Part shown: positions 18,459-27,008 of the stretch, in pieces
Layout: each line of letters opens with the position of its first letter
How positions within the stretch are numbered: position 1 is the stretch's first letter
Assembly (NCBI RefSeq): GCF_000789235.1
Contig: NZ_KN525716.1
Location: 372,001-436,000 of the forward strand
DNA: 64,000 nucleotides
Reading direction: 5' to 3'
DNA from: Wocania ichthyoenteri Th78
Lineage (GTDB): Bacteria > Bacteroidota > Bacteroidia > Flavobacteriales > Flavobacteriaceae
Made by a program: the position numbers and the translations under genes
Notes under the pieces: generated by a model
What the model saw: only the letters and a program-made list of their open reading frames with translations
Database searches by the model: none
Told to the model about the DNA's origin: nothing

Positions 18459-19526
18459 ATGGCAAAAAGCATAAGAAGTCTAGTTTCCAGAAAAAAAATA
18501 GGACAAACCCCAGGAAGTGTAATTTATACTGGTGAAAAATCTGATCAAAAGTTATTTATTGAAGCTTTTGATTATAACAAAGAACAATGTATTGTAAAAG
18601 AACTTACAAATGTTGAAGAGTGTTTTAATTTTGAAGCCGGAACCATAACTTGGATTAATATAAATGGGTTAAACCATGTAATAGCCATTGAGAAAATTGG
18701 AGAACATTACGAATTACACCCCCTTGTACTTGAAGACATTGTTAATATTTCGCAACGTCCAAAGATTGATGAACATGATGAGTATCTTTTTGTAGTATTA
18801 AAAATGTTGTATTATAATGACGATGAAAAAATTGTTTCAGAACAAGTAAGCTTTATTCTTGGTGAAGATTATGTACTATCATTTCAAGAAGCCGAGGGTG
18901 ATGTTTTTGATTCTGTGCGTGATAGAATCAAGCAAGCTAAAGGACGTGTTAGAACAATGCCTGCCGATTATCTACTCTATACTTTATTTGATGCGGTTGT
19001 AGACCATTATTTTAGTGTTATTGAAATTTTGGGCGATAAAATTGAGGGTTTTGAAACAGCTATTTTTTCTGGAAATGTAGATGATGATATCAGTCAAAAA
19101 ATACAAAACCTAAAACGGGAAATTTTACGAGTTCGTCGTGCTATTTTTCCGCTTCGAGAAGTCATTAATAGAATTGAAAAGAATGAAGGCAGACTTATAA
19201 ATAAAAAAACAATTACCTATTACCGAGACATTTATGACCACTTAATTCAAGTATCAGAAAACATAGATATTTACCGAGAAATGATTTGGAGTTTAATGGA
19301 TATGTACATGACAACCATTAGTAATAAAATGAATGAAGTAATGAAAGTATTAACTATAATGGCATCAATTTTTATTCCATTAACTTTTATTGCGGGTATT
19401 TATGGGATGAATTTTGAATACATTCCAGAGTTGGGTTATAAATATTCATACTTCATCCTTTGGGGTGTTATGATTATACTTTTCATAGGTATGCTTATTT
19501 ATTTTAAGAGAAAAAAGTGGCTTTAG
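18459..19526 (+). CDS. corA: CorA-type Mg2+/Co2+ transporter
   Basis: A 355-aa inner-membrane cation channel. The long cytoplasmic N-terminal part has the family's LHPLVLEDI motif and a helical bundle, ending in two membrane helices near the C-terminus. The first ends with the selectivity motif YGMNFEYIPE (GMN near residue 322). Length and layout are normal. It is probably co-transcribed with the MscS-like gene. Confidence 0.94.
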   Translation: MAKSIRSLVSRKKIGQTPGSVIYTGEKSDQKLFIEAFDYNKEQCIVKELTNVEECFNFEAGTITWININGLNHVIAIEKIGEHYELHPLVLEDIVNISQRPKIDEHDEYLFVVLKMLYYNDDEKIVSEQVSFILGEDYVLSFQEAEGDVFDSVRDRIKQAKGRVRTMPADYLLYTLFDAVVDHYFSVIEILGDKIEGFETAIFSGNVDDDISQKIQNLKREILRVRRAIFPLREVINRIEKNEGRLINKKTITYYRDIYDHLIQVSENIDIYREMIWSLMDMYMTTISNKMNEVMKVLTIMASIFIPLTFIAGIYGMNFEYIPELGYKYSYFILWGVMIILFIGMLIYFKRKKWL

Positions 19527-19579
19527 TTAAATTAAGTTAAAGAAACACTAAAAGCTACGTTTCCACTATTATACTTTGC

Positions 19580-19587
19580 TATATTTG
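19580..19587 (+). promoter_or_regulatory. −7 element before the PIG-L gene
   Basis: TATATTTG matches the −7 consensus 23 bases before the start of the PIG-L gene. No clear −33 TTG at the usual spacing. Confidence 0.35.
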
Positions 19588-19609
19588 ATTTTTAGCTAAC
19601 TAAATAATC

Positions 19610-22135
19610 ATGCAAAAGCAATTCATTTATTTCTTTATATTATTATTTTCTTGTTCAATTTTACAAGCACAAAAACCCAAAACACCTTCATCTTCACAGA
19701 TATACGAATCTATACAAAAACTCAATTTCTTGGGATCTGTTTTATATGTAGCTGCCCATCCAGACGATGAAAACACACGTTTAATTTCATACATGTCTAA
19801 CCATGTAAAAGCACGAACAGGATATTTATCGTTGACTAGAGGCGATGGTGGACAAAACCTTATTGGCCCAGAAATAAGAGAGTTATTGGGTGTTATACGT
19901 ACGCAAGAATTACTAGCAGCAAGACGTATTGATGGTGGTGAACAATTTTTTACAAGAGCTAACGATTTTGGCTATTCTAAACATCCAGACGAAACTTTAG
20001 CTATTTGGGATAAAAACGAGGTTTTAAGCGATGTAGTTTTAGCCATTCGTCAATTTAAACCAGACATTATTATTAACAGATTTGACCACAGGAGAGCAGG
20101 TCGTACTCACGGTCATCATACAGCTTCTGCCATGTTAAGCATAGAGGCTTTCGATCTCGCTAACGACAAATTTGCATACCCTAATTTACTAGAAGACGCT
20201 AGCGTCTGGCAACCAAAACGTTTGTTTTATAACACAAGCTGGTGGCGCTATGGTAGTAGAGAAGCATTCGATAAAGTTGACAAAAGCAATATGCTTAGTT
20301 TCGATATTGGCACCTATTATCCACTTAAAGGCTTATCAAATAACGAAGTAGCCTCTTTGGCAAGTAGCCAACACTTATGTCAAGGTTTCGGACGTTTATC
20401 GCAACGCGGTTCGCAAGAAGAATATATTGAACTTTTAAAAGGTGATGCGTTAACCGATAGCGAAAATATTTTTGCTGGTATTGATACGTCGTGGAATCGC
20501 ATAAAAGGAGGTAAAGTCATTGGTGATATTTTATATGAAGTAGAAAACAACTTCAACTTTAAAAATCCATCGCAACATATACCGCAACTACTTGAAGCTT
20601 ATAAATTACTACAGAATATTGATGACCAGCATTGGAAAACTCAAAAATCAAAAGAGTTAAAATCTATTATTGAAATGTGTGCAAGTTTGTATTTAGAAGT
20701 TTCAGCAGATACAAATTGGGTAACTCCAAACGAAAAAATTAATATAAATATTGAAGTTTTAAACCGCAGCAATCTCACAATAAACTTAGTAAGTTTAAAC
20801 AATGCAAGTGATTTGAATATTTCAAAAAACATAGCACTAAAAAACAATGTGAAATATGATTTTAAAGAAACTGTAAAAATTAGTAATGACCAAAATCCTA
20901 CTACGCCATATTGGTTAAGTGAAAAGGGAACTTTAGGCATGTATAAAGTTAACAATACTAAATTAATCGGTTTACCTGAAACACCTCGACTTTATAATAT
21001 TGATTTTAATCTTATGATTAACAATGTTCCTTTAACTATCACAAAACCAATAATTCATCGTTATTCAAAACCAGAAAAAGGCGAATTGTATAAACCTTTT
21101 GAAGTGATTCCTGAAGCATCGGCTAAAATTACCGAGAAAGTCATCATTTTAGATAACGACAAACAACGCGATATTACTGTTATCGTAAAAGCAGGACGAG
21201 ATAATCTTGAAGGTTTTGCTGAAGTTTGTCATCCAAACGATTGGAGTGTTTATCCGAAAAATCAAAAAGTCAACATAAAACACAAAGGCGAAGAACAAAC
21301 TCTTGTTTTTACAGTTATTCCACCTAAAAACGAAAGCGAAGGCTACATCGGTCCAATCGTTACGATTAATGAAAATTTATACACCAAAGAACTTATTGAA
21401 ATTGACTATGATCACATTCCGTTTCAAACCGTTTTATTACCAAGCGAAAGTAAAATTGTACGCCTAAACATTAAAAAGAAAGGCGAAAACATTGGTTATA
21501 TTCAAGGTGCTGGCGATGTGGTTCCAGAGAGTTTGCAGCAAATTGGTTATAACGTGTTAACCATAAAACCAGAAGATATTAATGCTGAAATGCTTAGTAG
21601 ATTTGATGCGATAGTAGTAGGTATTAGAGCTTATAATATACTTGACGAATTACAGTTTAAACAGCAACAATTGTTTGATTTTGTTAAAAACGGGGGTAAT
21701 ATGATTGTACAATACAACACCAGTCGCGGAATTAAAGTTGACAATTTAGCACCTTACGATTTAAAATTATCAAGAGACAGGGTGACGAACGAACATGCCA
21801 AAGTTCGGTTTTTAAGCCCTGAACATCCTATTCTTAATTACCCAAATAAAATTACCCAAAAAGATTTTGAAGGTTGGACACAAGAAAGAGGGTTATATTT
21901 TCCTAATGAATGGTCTAATGAATTCACTTCTATTTTATCAATGAATGATAAAGGCGAAACTCCAAAAGACGGCAGCTTGTTAGTTGCCAAATACGGAAAA
22001 GGACATTATATATATACAGGGCTTAGTTTTTTTAGAGAATTCCCAGAAGGTGTTTCAGGTGCGTACCGATTATTCGCTAATATGCTTTCCATTGGAAAAG
22101 AAGATTTAAAATTAGAAGCTAAACTAAACGATTAA
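19610..22135 (+). CDS. PIG-L/LmbE family deacetylase with C-terminal extension
   Basis: An 841-aa exported protein (signal MQKQFIYFFILLFSCSILQAQ). The N-terminal ~250 residues form a PIG-L deacetylase: AAHPDDEN (His50, Asp52, Asp53, the zinc site) and the downstream histidine cluster THGHHTASAML. The family removes N-acetyl groups from amino sugars such as GlcNAc. The rest contains beta-sandwich-like stretches and, near residues 610-830, a region resembling a class-I amidotransferase or ThuA-like fold (FDAIVVGIRAYNI). It starts an operon with the next three genes, suggesting sugar catabolism. Confidence 0.88.
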   Translation: MQKQFIYFFILLFSCSILQAQKPKTPSSSQIYESIQKLNFLGSVLYVAAHPDDENTRLISYMSNHVKARTGYLSLTRGDGGQNLIGPEIRELLGVIRTQELLAARRIDGGEQFFTRANDFGYSKHPDETLAIWDKNEVLSDVVLAIRQFKPDIIINRFDHRRAGRTHGHHTASAMLSIEAFDLANDKFAYPNLLEDASVWQPKRLFYNTSWWRYGSREAFDKVDKSNMLSFDIGTYYPLKGLSNNEVASLASSQHLCQGFGRLSQRGSQEEYIELLKGDALTDSENIFAGIDTSWNRIKGGKVIGDILYEVENNFNFKNPSQHIPQLLEAYKLLQNIDDQHWKTQKSKELKSIIEMCASLYLEVSADTNWVTPNEKININIEVLNRSNLTINLVSLNNASDLNISKNIALKNNVKYDFKETVKISNDQNPTTPYWLSEKGTLGMYKVNNTKLIGLPETPRLYNIDFNLMINNVPLTITKPIIHRYSKPEKGELYKPFEVIPEASAKITEKVIILDNDKQRDITVIVKAGRDNLEGFAEVCHPNDWSVYPKNQKVNIKHKGEEQTLVFTVIPPKNESEGYIGPIVTINENLYTKELIEIDYDHIPFQTVLLPSESKIVRLNIKKKGENIGYIQGAGDVVPESLQQIGYNVLTIKPEDINAEMLSRFDAIVVGIRAYNILDELQFKQQQLFDFVKNGGNMIVQYNTSRGIKVDNLAPYDLKLSRDRVTNEHAKVRFLSPEHPILNYPNKITQKDFEGWTQERGLYFPNEWSNEFTSILSMNDKGETPKDGSLLVAKYGKGHYIYTGLSFFREFPEGVSGAYRLFANMLSIGKEDLKLEAKLND

Positions 22136-22137
22136 AT

Positions 22138-22248
22138 ATGACCGAAGACAAACCAGAAAAACAACCTTGGCTTAAACTCTACTCTATTGTTTTAATTGCT
22201 AATGCTATTTATATTTTAGCGTTTTACTTAATCATGAAAGCGTTTTAA
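22138..22248 (+). CDS. 36-aa single-pass membrane peptide
   Basis: Begins MTEDKPEKQPWLKLYS, followed by one hydrophobic helix (IVLIANAIYILAFYLIM). It fits exactly between the PIG-L stop (two bases) and the symporter ATG (one base), so it is translated in the operon. A charged N-terminus and one helix suggest an accessory subunit of the symporter, but this is inference. Confidence 0.6.
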   Translation: MTEDKPEKQPWLKLYSIVLIANAIYILAFYLIMKAF

Positions 22249-22249
22249 T

Positions 22250-24058
22250 ATGCAAACATTAAATTGGATTGATTGGGTTGTCTTAATAGTTACTCTTCTT
22301 ACTATAGTGGGCTATGGCACATGGAAAACTAGAGGAAGGAAAAGTGCAGAAGACTATATAAAAGGCGGTAACACCACAAAATGGTGGACCATCGGCTTGT
22401 CTGTTATGGCAACACAAGCTAGTGCTATTACGTTTTTATCCACTACCGGACAAGCATTTTCAGATGGCATGGGGTTTGTGCAATTTTACTTTGGCTTACC
22501 TATAGCCATGGTCATTATATGTTTGGTTTTTATTCCTTTGTACCATCGATTAAAAGTTTACACCGCTTACGAATTTTTAGAAAACAGATTCGATTTAAAA
22601 ACCAGAAGTCTCACCGCTATTTTATTTTTAATCCAACGGGGATTAGCAGCTGGGATTACCATTTTTGCTCCTGCTATAATTCTATCAGTTGTATTAGGTT
22701 GGAACATCACTTACCTTAATATAGCTATTGGAGTTTTAGTTATTATTTACACGGTTTCTGGTGGTACAAAAGCAGTAACAGTTACCCAAAAACAACAAAT
22801 GTTTGTCATTTTTGCTGGAATGCTTGCTGCACTATTCATCATTTTAAATCTAATTCCAGACGATGTTTCGTTTACCAAAGCATTAGATATTGCTGGAGCT
22901 AGTGGAAGAATGGAAGTTTTAGATTTTTCGTTTGATTTAGAAAACAGATACACGGTTTGGTCTGGATTAATTGGCGGATCTTTTCTCGCTCTGGCCTATT
23001 TTGGAACTGATCAAAGTCAAGTACAACGGTATCTTTCTGGGAAATCGATGAAAGAAATGCAAATGGGAATGATTTTTAATGGTTTACTAAAAGTACCTAT
23101 GCAATTCTTTATTCTATTAGTTGGTGTTATGGTATTTGTGTTTTATCAATTTAATCCTGCACCATTAAATTTTATAGATTCATCTACCGAAAAAGTTTTA
23201 GATTCAGAATATTCGCAACAGTATCAAAATCTTCAAGACAAACAAAATATGCTTTTCAACAAAAAGAAAGCATTAAGTATTCAGCTTTCTAAAAATGATG
23301 ATGACCAATTACGACAAGATATATTCGTTTTAGATAGTGTTGAAAAAACACATCGTTTAGAATCAAAATATCTAATAAAGCGAGCTATTGACACTGCTTA
23401 TGCTAATAAATATGATAGATTAAATAATGAATTATTAGCCTTAGAAAATAATAGCCATACTTATAAAGAGAAAAAAGAAGAATTAAATAATTGGTATAAA
23501 GAATCTGCAAAAGACACCAAAACGAACGACAGAGATTATATGTTTATTACCTTTATTCTTAAATATCTTCCAAAAGGTTTAATAGGTTTATTGTTGGCCG
23601 TTATTCTTTCCGCAGCTATGTCATCAACAGCATCAGAAATAAATGCTTTGGCCACCATTACTTCAATTGATTTATACGGTAGAAATCTTAAAGAAGAAAA
23701 AGAGGAAAAGCACATGGTTAAAGTCACTAAAATGTTTACATTACTTTGGGGTATTGTCGCCATTATAATTGCTTGTTTTGCTAATCTTGCCGAAAATTTA
23801 ATACAGTTGGTTAACATTATTGGATCTATATTTTATGGTAATGTTTTGGGTATTTTCCTGTTGGCATTTTTCTTTAAATTCATCAAAGCCAATGCTGTTT
23901 TTATAGCGGCACTAATCACGCAAGTTATAGTTTTAATAGGTTGGTGGTTTGATTGGATGCCTTATCTATGGCTTAATTTATTTGGCTGTATACTAGTTAT
24001 CTTTATAGCATTCATTATTCAATCACTAACTAAAAATGACAAAAAATTTACACCGTAA
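22250..24058 (+). CDS. Sodium:solute symporter (SSS family)
   Basis: A 602-aa inner-membrane Na+-coupled importer with about 13 helices. N-terminal family signatures are WWTIGLSVMATQASAITFLSTTGQAFSDG and the later GTDQSQVQRYLSG. A charged, coiled-coil-like insertion of roughly 130 residues (about 305-430) sits between two membrane segments, longer than I expect for the family. It lies between the deacetylase group and a Gfo/Idh gene, so the substrate is probably a sugar or amino-sugar derivative. Confidence 0.92.
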   Translation: MQTLNWIDWVVLIVTLLTIVGYGTWKTRGRKSAEDYIKGGNTTKWWTIGLSVMATQASAITFLSTTGQAFSDGMGFVQFYFGLPIAMVIICLVFIPLYHRLKVYTAYEFLENRFDLKTRSLTAILFLIQRGLAAGITIFAPAIILSVVLGWNITYLNIAIGVLVIIYTVSGGTKAVTVTQKQQMFVIFAGMLAALFIILNLIPDDVSFTKALDIAGASGRMEVLDFSFDLENRYTVWSGLIGGSFLALAYFGTDQSQVQRYLSGKSMKEMQMGMIFNGLLKVPMQFFILLVGVMVFVFYQFNPAPLNFIDSSTEKVLDSEYSQQYQNLQDKQNMLFNKKKALSIQLSKNDDDQLRQDIFVLDSVEKTHRLESKYLIKRAIDTAYANKYDRLNNELLALENNSHTYKEKKEELNNWYKESAKDTKTNDRDYMFITFILKYLPKGLIGLLLAVILSAAMSSTASEINALATITSIDLYGRNLKEEKEEKHMVKVTKMFTLLWGIVAIIIACFANLAENLIQLVNIIGSIFYGNVLGIFLLAFFFKFIKANAVFIAALITQVIVLIGWWFDWMPYLWLNLFGCILVIFIAFIIQSLTKNDKKFTP

Positions 24059-25025
24059 AACTATTAATTGGGGGATTATTGGTTTGGGTAAGATTGCCCA
24101 TAAATTTGCAAAAGATTTATTAACTGTTGAAAACGCTAACCTTTATGCGGTAGCTTCGCGCTCTTCAGCAAAAGCAAACGAATTTGCTCAACAATACAAT
24201 GCTAGTAAAGCTTATGGGTGTTATGAAGATTTAGCAGAAGACCCTAATATTGATGCTGTTTACATAGCAACGCCACATGTATTTCATAAAGAAAACACGC
24301 TATTATACTTAGAAAACGGAATCGCCGTTTTATGCGAAAAACCGTTTGCTATGAATGTCGAAGAAGTGGAGCAAATGATAGCAAAAGCTAAAGAAAAAAA
24401 TGTGCTCCTAATGGAAGCGCTTTGGACTTACTTTTTACCACATTATCAATTTGTTTTAAAAACACTGGAAGACAAAACTTACGGAAATATTCTAAAATTA
24501 AAAGCTGATTTTGGTTTTAAATCTAACCATAGTAAAACCTCTCGAGTATGGGAGAAATCGCTAGGTGGTGGTAGTTTGTTAGACATAGGAATCTATCCTA
24601 TTTTTACGGCATTATCTACTCTAGGAAATCCAAATACAATGGAAGCCAAAGCAACAATTACAGAGACTGGTGTGGATTCTACTTGTAAAGTTGAGTTTAA
24701 TTACAACCAAAATATTAAGGCCTTTTTAGAAAGCTCTTTTATAGAAGACACGCCAACTGAAGCCATTTTTTATTGCGAAAAAGGCACTATTAAAATCAAC
24801 ACCAGGTTCCATAGCCCAACCACGGTTAGCATAACCGAATTAAACGATAAAGAAAAAACTATCGATTTTAATTACAAAACCATTGGCTACAATTACGAAA
24901 TTGAACATTTTAACAATCTACTGCGTCAAGGAAAAACAGAAAGTGATATTATGACGTTTGTCTTTAGTAAACAGCTTATAAAAACTTTAGATGACATTAG
25001 AAATATTATAAACCTTCAATATTAG
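24036..25025 (+). CDS. Gfo/Idh/MocA family NAD(P)-dependent oxidoreductase
   Basis: A 329-aa soluble dehydrogenase. The N-terminal Rossmann fold is WGIIGLGKIAHKF, with the CEKPFAMN motif (the Lys contacts cofactor) and a substrate domain with LGGGSLLDIGIYPI and a His-containing helix. Members oxidise or reduce sugars and related polyols. It overlaps the symporter by 23 bases, so the four genes 19610-25025 form one unit for import and conversion of a sugar-like compound (inference). Confidence 0.92.
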   Translation: MTKNLHRKTINWGIIGLGKIAHKFAKDLLTVENANLYAVASRSSAKANEFAQQYNASKAYGCYEDLAEDPNIDAVYIATPHVFHKENTLLYLENGIAVLCEKPFAMNVEEVEQMIAKAKEKNVLLMEALWTYFLPHYQFVLKTLEDKTYGNILKLKADFGFKSNHSKTSRVWEKSLGGGSLLDIGIYPIFTALSTLGNPNTMEAKATITETGVDSTCKVEFNYNQNIKAFLESSFIEDTPTEAIFYCEKGTIKINTRFHSPTTVSITELNDKEKTIDFNYKTIGYNYEIEHFNNLLRQGKTESDIMTFVFSKQLIKTLDDIRNIINLQY

Positions 25026-25031
25026 GGCATA

Positions 25032-25066
25032 AAAAAGCGCAACTTTTTCAAGTTGCGCTTTTTACT
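25032..25066. terminator. Bidirectional rho-independent terminator
   Basis: A 14-base-pair stem (left arm 25032-25045, right arm 25050-25063, core AGCGCAACTT) with a TTTC loop. The arms end in A and T runs, so it can stop both the Gfo/Idh transcript and the convergent DUF2911 gene. Confidence 0.9.
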
Positions 25067-25107
25067 TTTATAATATGTAAAAATCTAGAATTCCAAGAAA
25101 TCTAAAA

Positions 25108-25959
25108 TTACATTGCTCCCCACTCTTTTAAAACCTCCTCATTTTTTCTAATATAAGCATCATATTTAGCTTCTTTTGCTAATGCTAATGACGATTTTGC
25201 CGCAGCAATAGCACCTTTTTTGTCGCCAGCTTTTGCATGAATTAATGCTTGTTGATGGATGTACCAAAACTTAGGTTTATCTTTTGTCATATCAATAGCT
25301 TTATCAATCCATTTTACAGCTTTGTCAATATCTTTACCAGACTCTAGATGATAAACTGCAGATTCGTAATAATCTGCTGCAGATGGTCCATTCATAATAC
25401 TATTTATACTTTTAGCAACCTTAGCGTCTGTAGGCACAGTAAACGGAATAGCCGCGTAAGACTTCTCCCAAATCAGCTCTAAAGCAGCACCATTATTGGT
25501 AATGTTGTTAATATCTATGGCAAACGTCTCTACATTAAACGGAATTTCCATAACATCAACTTTAGCAGTAGCCACTACTTTGCTATCGTCCCAATTTTGC
25601 GGTGTTCCCCAATTATTCGTGTCATTATAAAACATTACATCCCAAGACGTAGCTGTATTTAATTTTGTAAAAATAGCGTAAGACCCTGCTTTTACATCTT
25701 GCCCAGCAATTTTTACATCATCACTAAAAGTAATCACAGTATTCTTATTTGCACCAGTTCGCCAAATCGTTCCAAAAGGCTCTAAACCTCCAAATATTTT
25801 TCTTCCTTTAACACCTGGCCTAGAGTATTCAATAGTTATATCGGTTAAGCCCACTTTTTGTTCTAACTTAGCTAACGGGCTAGGTTGTGGTGTTGTAACT
25901 TGAGCATTTACCGAGTAAGCCATTGTAAATGCCATTAAAATTAATAGTAGTTTTTTCAT
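25108..25959 (-). CDS. DUF2911 family secreted protein
   Basis: A 283-aa protein with a signal peptide (MKKLLLILMAFTMAYSVNAQ). The DUF2911 core shows ITIEYSRPGVKGRKIFG, FGTIWRTGANKNTVITF and VKAGSYAIFTKL. The C-terminal ~90 residues are a helical, TPR-like segment (KDIDKAVKWIDKAIDM, GDKKGAIAAAKSSLAL). The function of DUF2911 is not established; it is common in Bacteroidetes and probably periplasmic. It is transcribed alone. Confidence 0.88.
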   Translation of the reverse strand: MKKLLLILMAFTMAYSVNAQVTTPQPSPLAKLEQKVGLTDITIEYSRPGVKGRKIFGGLEPFGTIWRTGANKNTVITFSDDVKIAGQDVKAGSYAIFTKLNTATSWDVMFYNDTNNWGTPQNWDDSKVVATAKVDVMEIPFNVETFAIDINNITNNGAALELIWEKSYAAIPFTVPTDAKVAKSINSIMNGPSAADYYESAVYHLESGKDIDKAVKWIDKAIDMTKDKPKFWYIHQQALIHAKAGDKKGAIAAAKSSLALAKEAKYDAYIRKNEEVLKEWGAM

Positions 25960-26059
25960 TTTAAGTTTTTATTAGTTAATCAAATAATTATTTGTAATTC
26001 TATAAAATTAAGCAATACAATATCTTTTAATGTTAACAAAAGCTTAAAATAAGGGGTTG

Positions 26060-26200
26060 TATATTTGCATTATATTAATTTGGGTATAACCCAAAAGGGT
26101 TAGGCTTTAAGCTATATTTTTTTGTATAAAACAAAAAGGATGAAGTTTATCTTTAGCGTAATCGTAGAACACAATCTTTAACGCAAATAAATTATTACTA
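26060..26200 (+). promoter_or_regulatory. Promoter and structured leader of the aquaporin gene
   Basis: The −7 element TATATTTG lies at 26060-26067. The ~125-base leader can form TTGGGT-ATA-ACCCAA (26080-26094) or the overlapping AACCC-AAAA-GGGTT (26088-26101), which exclude each other. No known riboswitch class is recognised. Confidence 0.45.
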
Positions 26201-26857
26201 ATGAAAAAGTATTATGCTGAAACAATAGGTACATTTGCCATGGTATTCTGTGGTTGTGGAGCCATGACAATAAATGAAATTACAAACGGAAGCATATCGC
26301 ACGTAGGAGTAGCCATAACATGGGGGCTTATTGTTATGGCAATGATTTATGCTTTTGGCGAAATTTCTGGAGCTCATTTTAATCCTGCTGTAACTATTGG
26401 CTTTGCAGTTGCTAAAAAGTTTGCATGGAATTTAGTGCCTAAATATATTCTTGCACAAGCTATTGGAGCAATTATCGCATGCTTTATTTTATGGTTTTTA
26501 TTTCCTGAAAGTCAGTTTTTAGGCGAAACGACTCCAGCCAACGGATTTCCTCCCTACAAAGCTGCTGTTTTAGAGTTTTTATTAACATTCTTTTTAATGG
26601 TAGTTATTATTAATGTTTCTACTGGAAGCAAAGAAATTGGTACTATGGCTGGTATAGCTATTGGTGGTGTTATACTTTTAGAAGCTATGTTTGCAGGCCC
26701 TATGACTAAAGCTTCTATGAATCCCATTCGTTCTATTGCTCCTGCTCTATTCACCGGTAATTTTCAATATTTGTGGCTTTATATTACAGCTCCTATTTTA
26801 GGTGCAATTGCTGCAGTTTCTAGCTGTAAATTAGTTAAAACGGATAATTGTTGTTAA
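26201..26857 (+). CDS. Aquaporin (MIP family)
   Basis: A 218-aa inner-membrane channel with six helices and two half-helix loops. The first loop has the canonical NPAVT (Asn61); the second is NPIRS (near residue 174) instead of NPARS. The residues at the second loop point to a water channel rather than a glycerol facilitator, but this is not certain. A Cys-rich C-terminal tail (SCKLVKTDNCC) is notable. The long structured leader suggests regulation at the RNA level. Confidence 0.92.
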   Translation: MKKYYAETIGTFAMVFCGCGAMTINEITNGSISHVGVAITWGLIVMAMIYAFGEISGAHFNPAVTIGFAVAKKFAWNLVPKYILAQAIGAIIACFILWFLFPESQFLGETTPANGFPPYKAAVLEFLLTFFLMVVIINVSTGSKEIGTMAGIAIGGVILLEAMFAGPMTKASMNPIRSIAPALFTGNFQYLWLYITAPILGAIAAVSSCKLVKTDNCC

Positions 26858-26872
26858 TAATATTTAAAATTT

Positions 26873-26915
26873 TGTTTAATTTTTATTTAAAATAATTAAA
26901 CATTTATTATCTTTA
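26873..26915 (+). promoter_or_regulatory. Dyad promoter TGTTTAA-N16-TTAAACA, copy 1
   Basis: Arms TGTTTAA (26873-26879) and TTAAACA (26896-26902) are separated by 16 bases. A −7 element TATCTTTA (26908-26915) begins after a 5-base gap. There is no −33 TTG at the normal spacing. The same arrangement recurs at 28465-28507. Confidence 0.6.
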
Positions 26916-27008
26916 CATAAACCTTATTAATAAACAGCAAATTAAAATATAAGTCTATAAGTCTTCGAGTTAACTATAATTCGTCTAATCCTCATAAAAA
27001 GCTATTAC

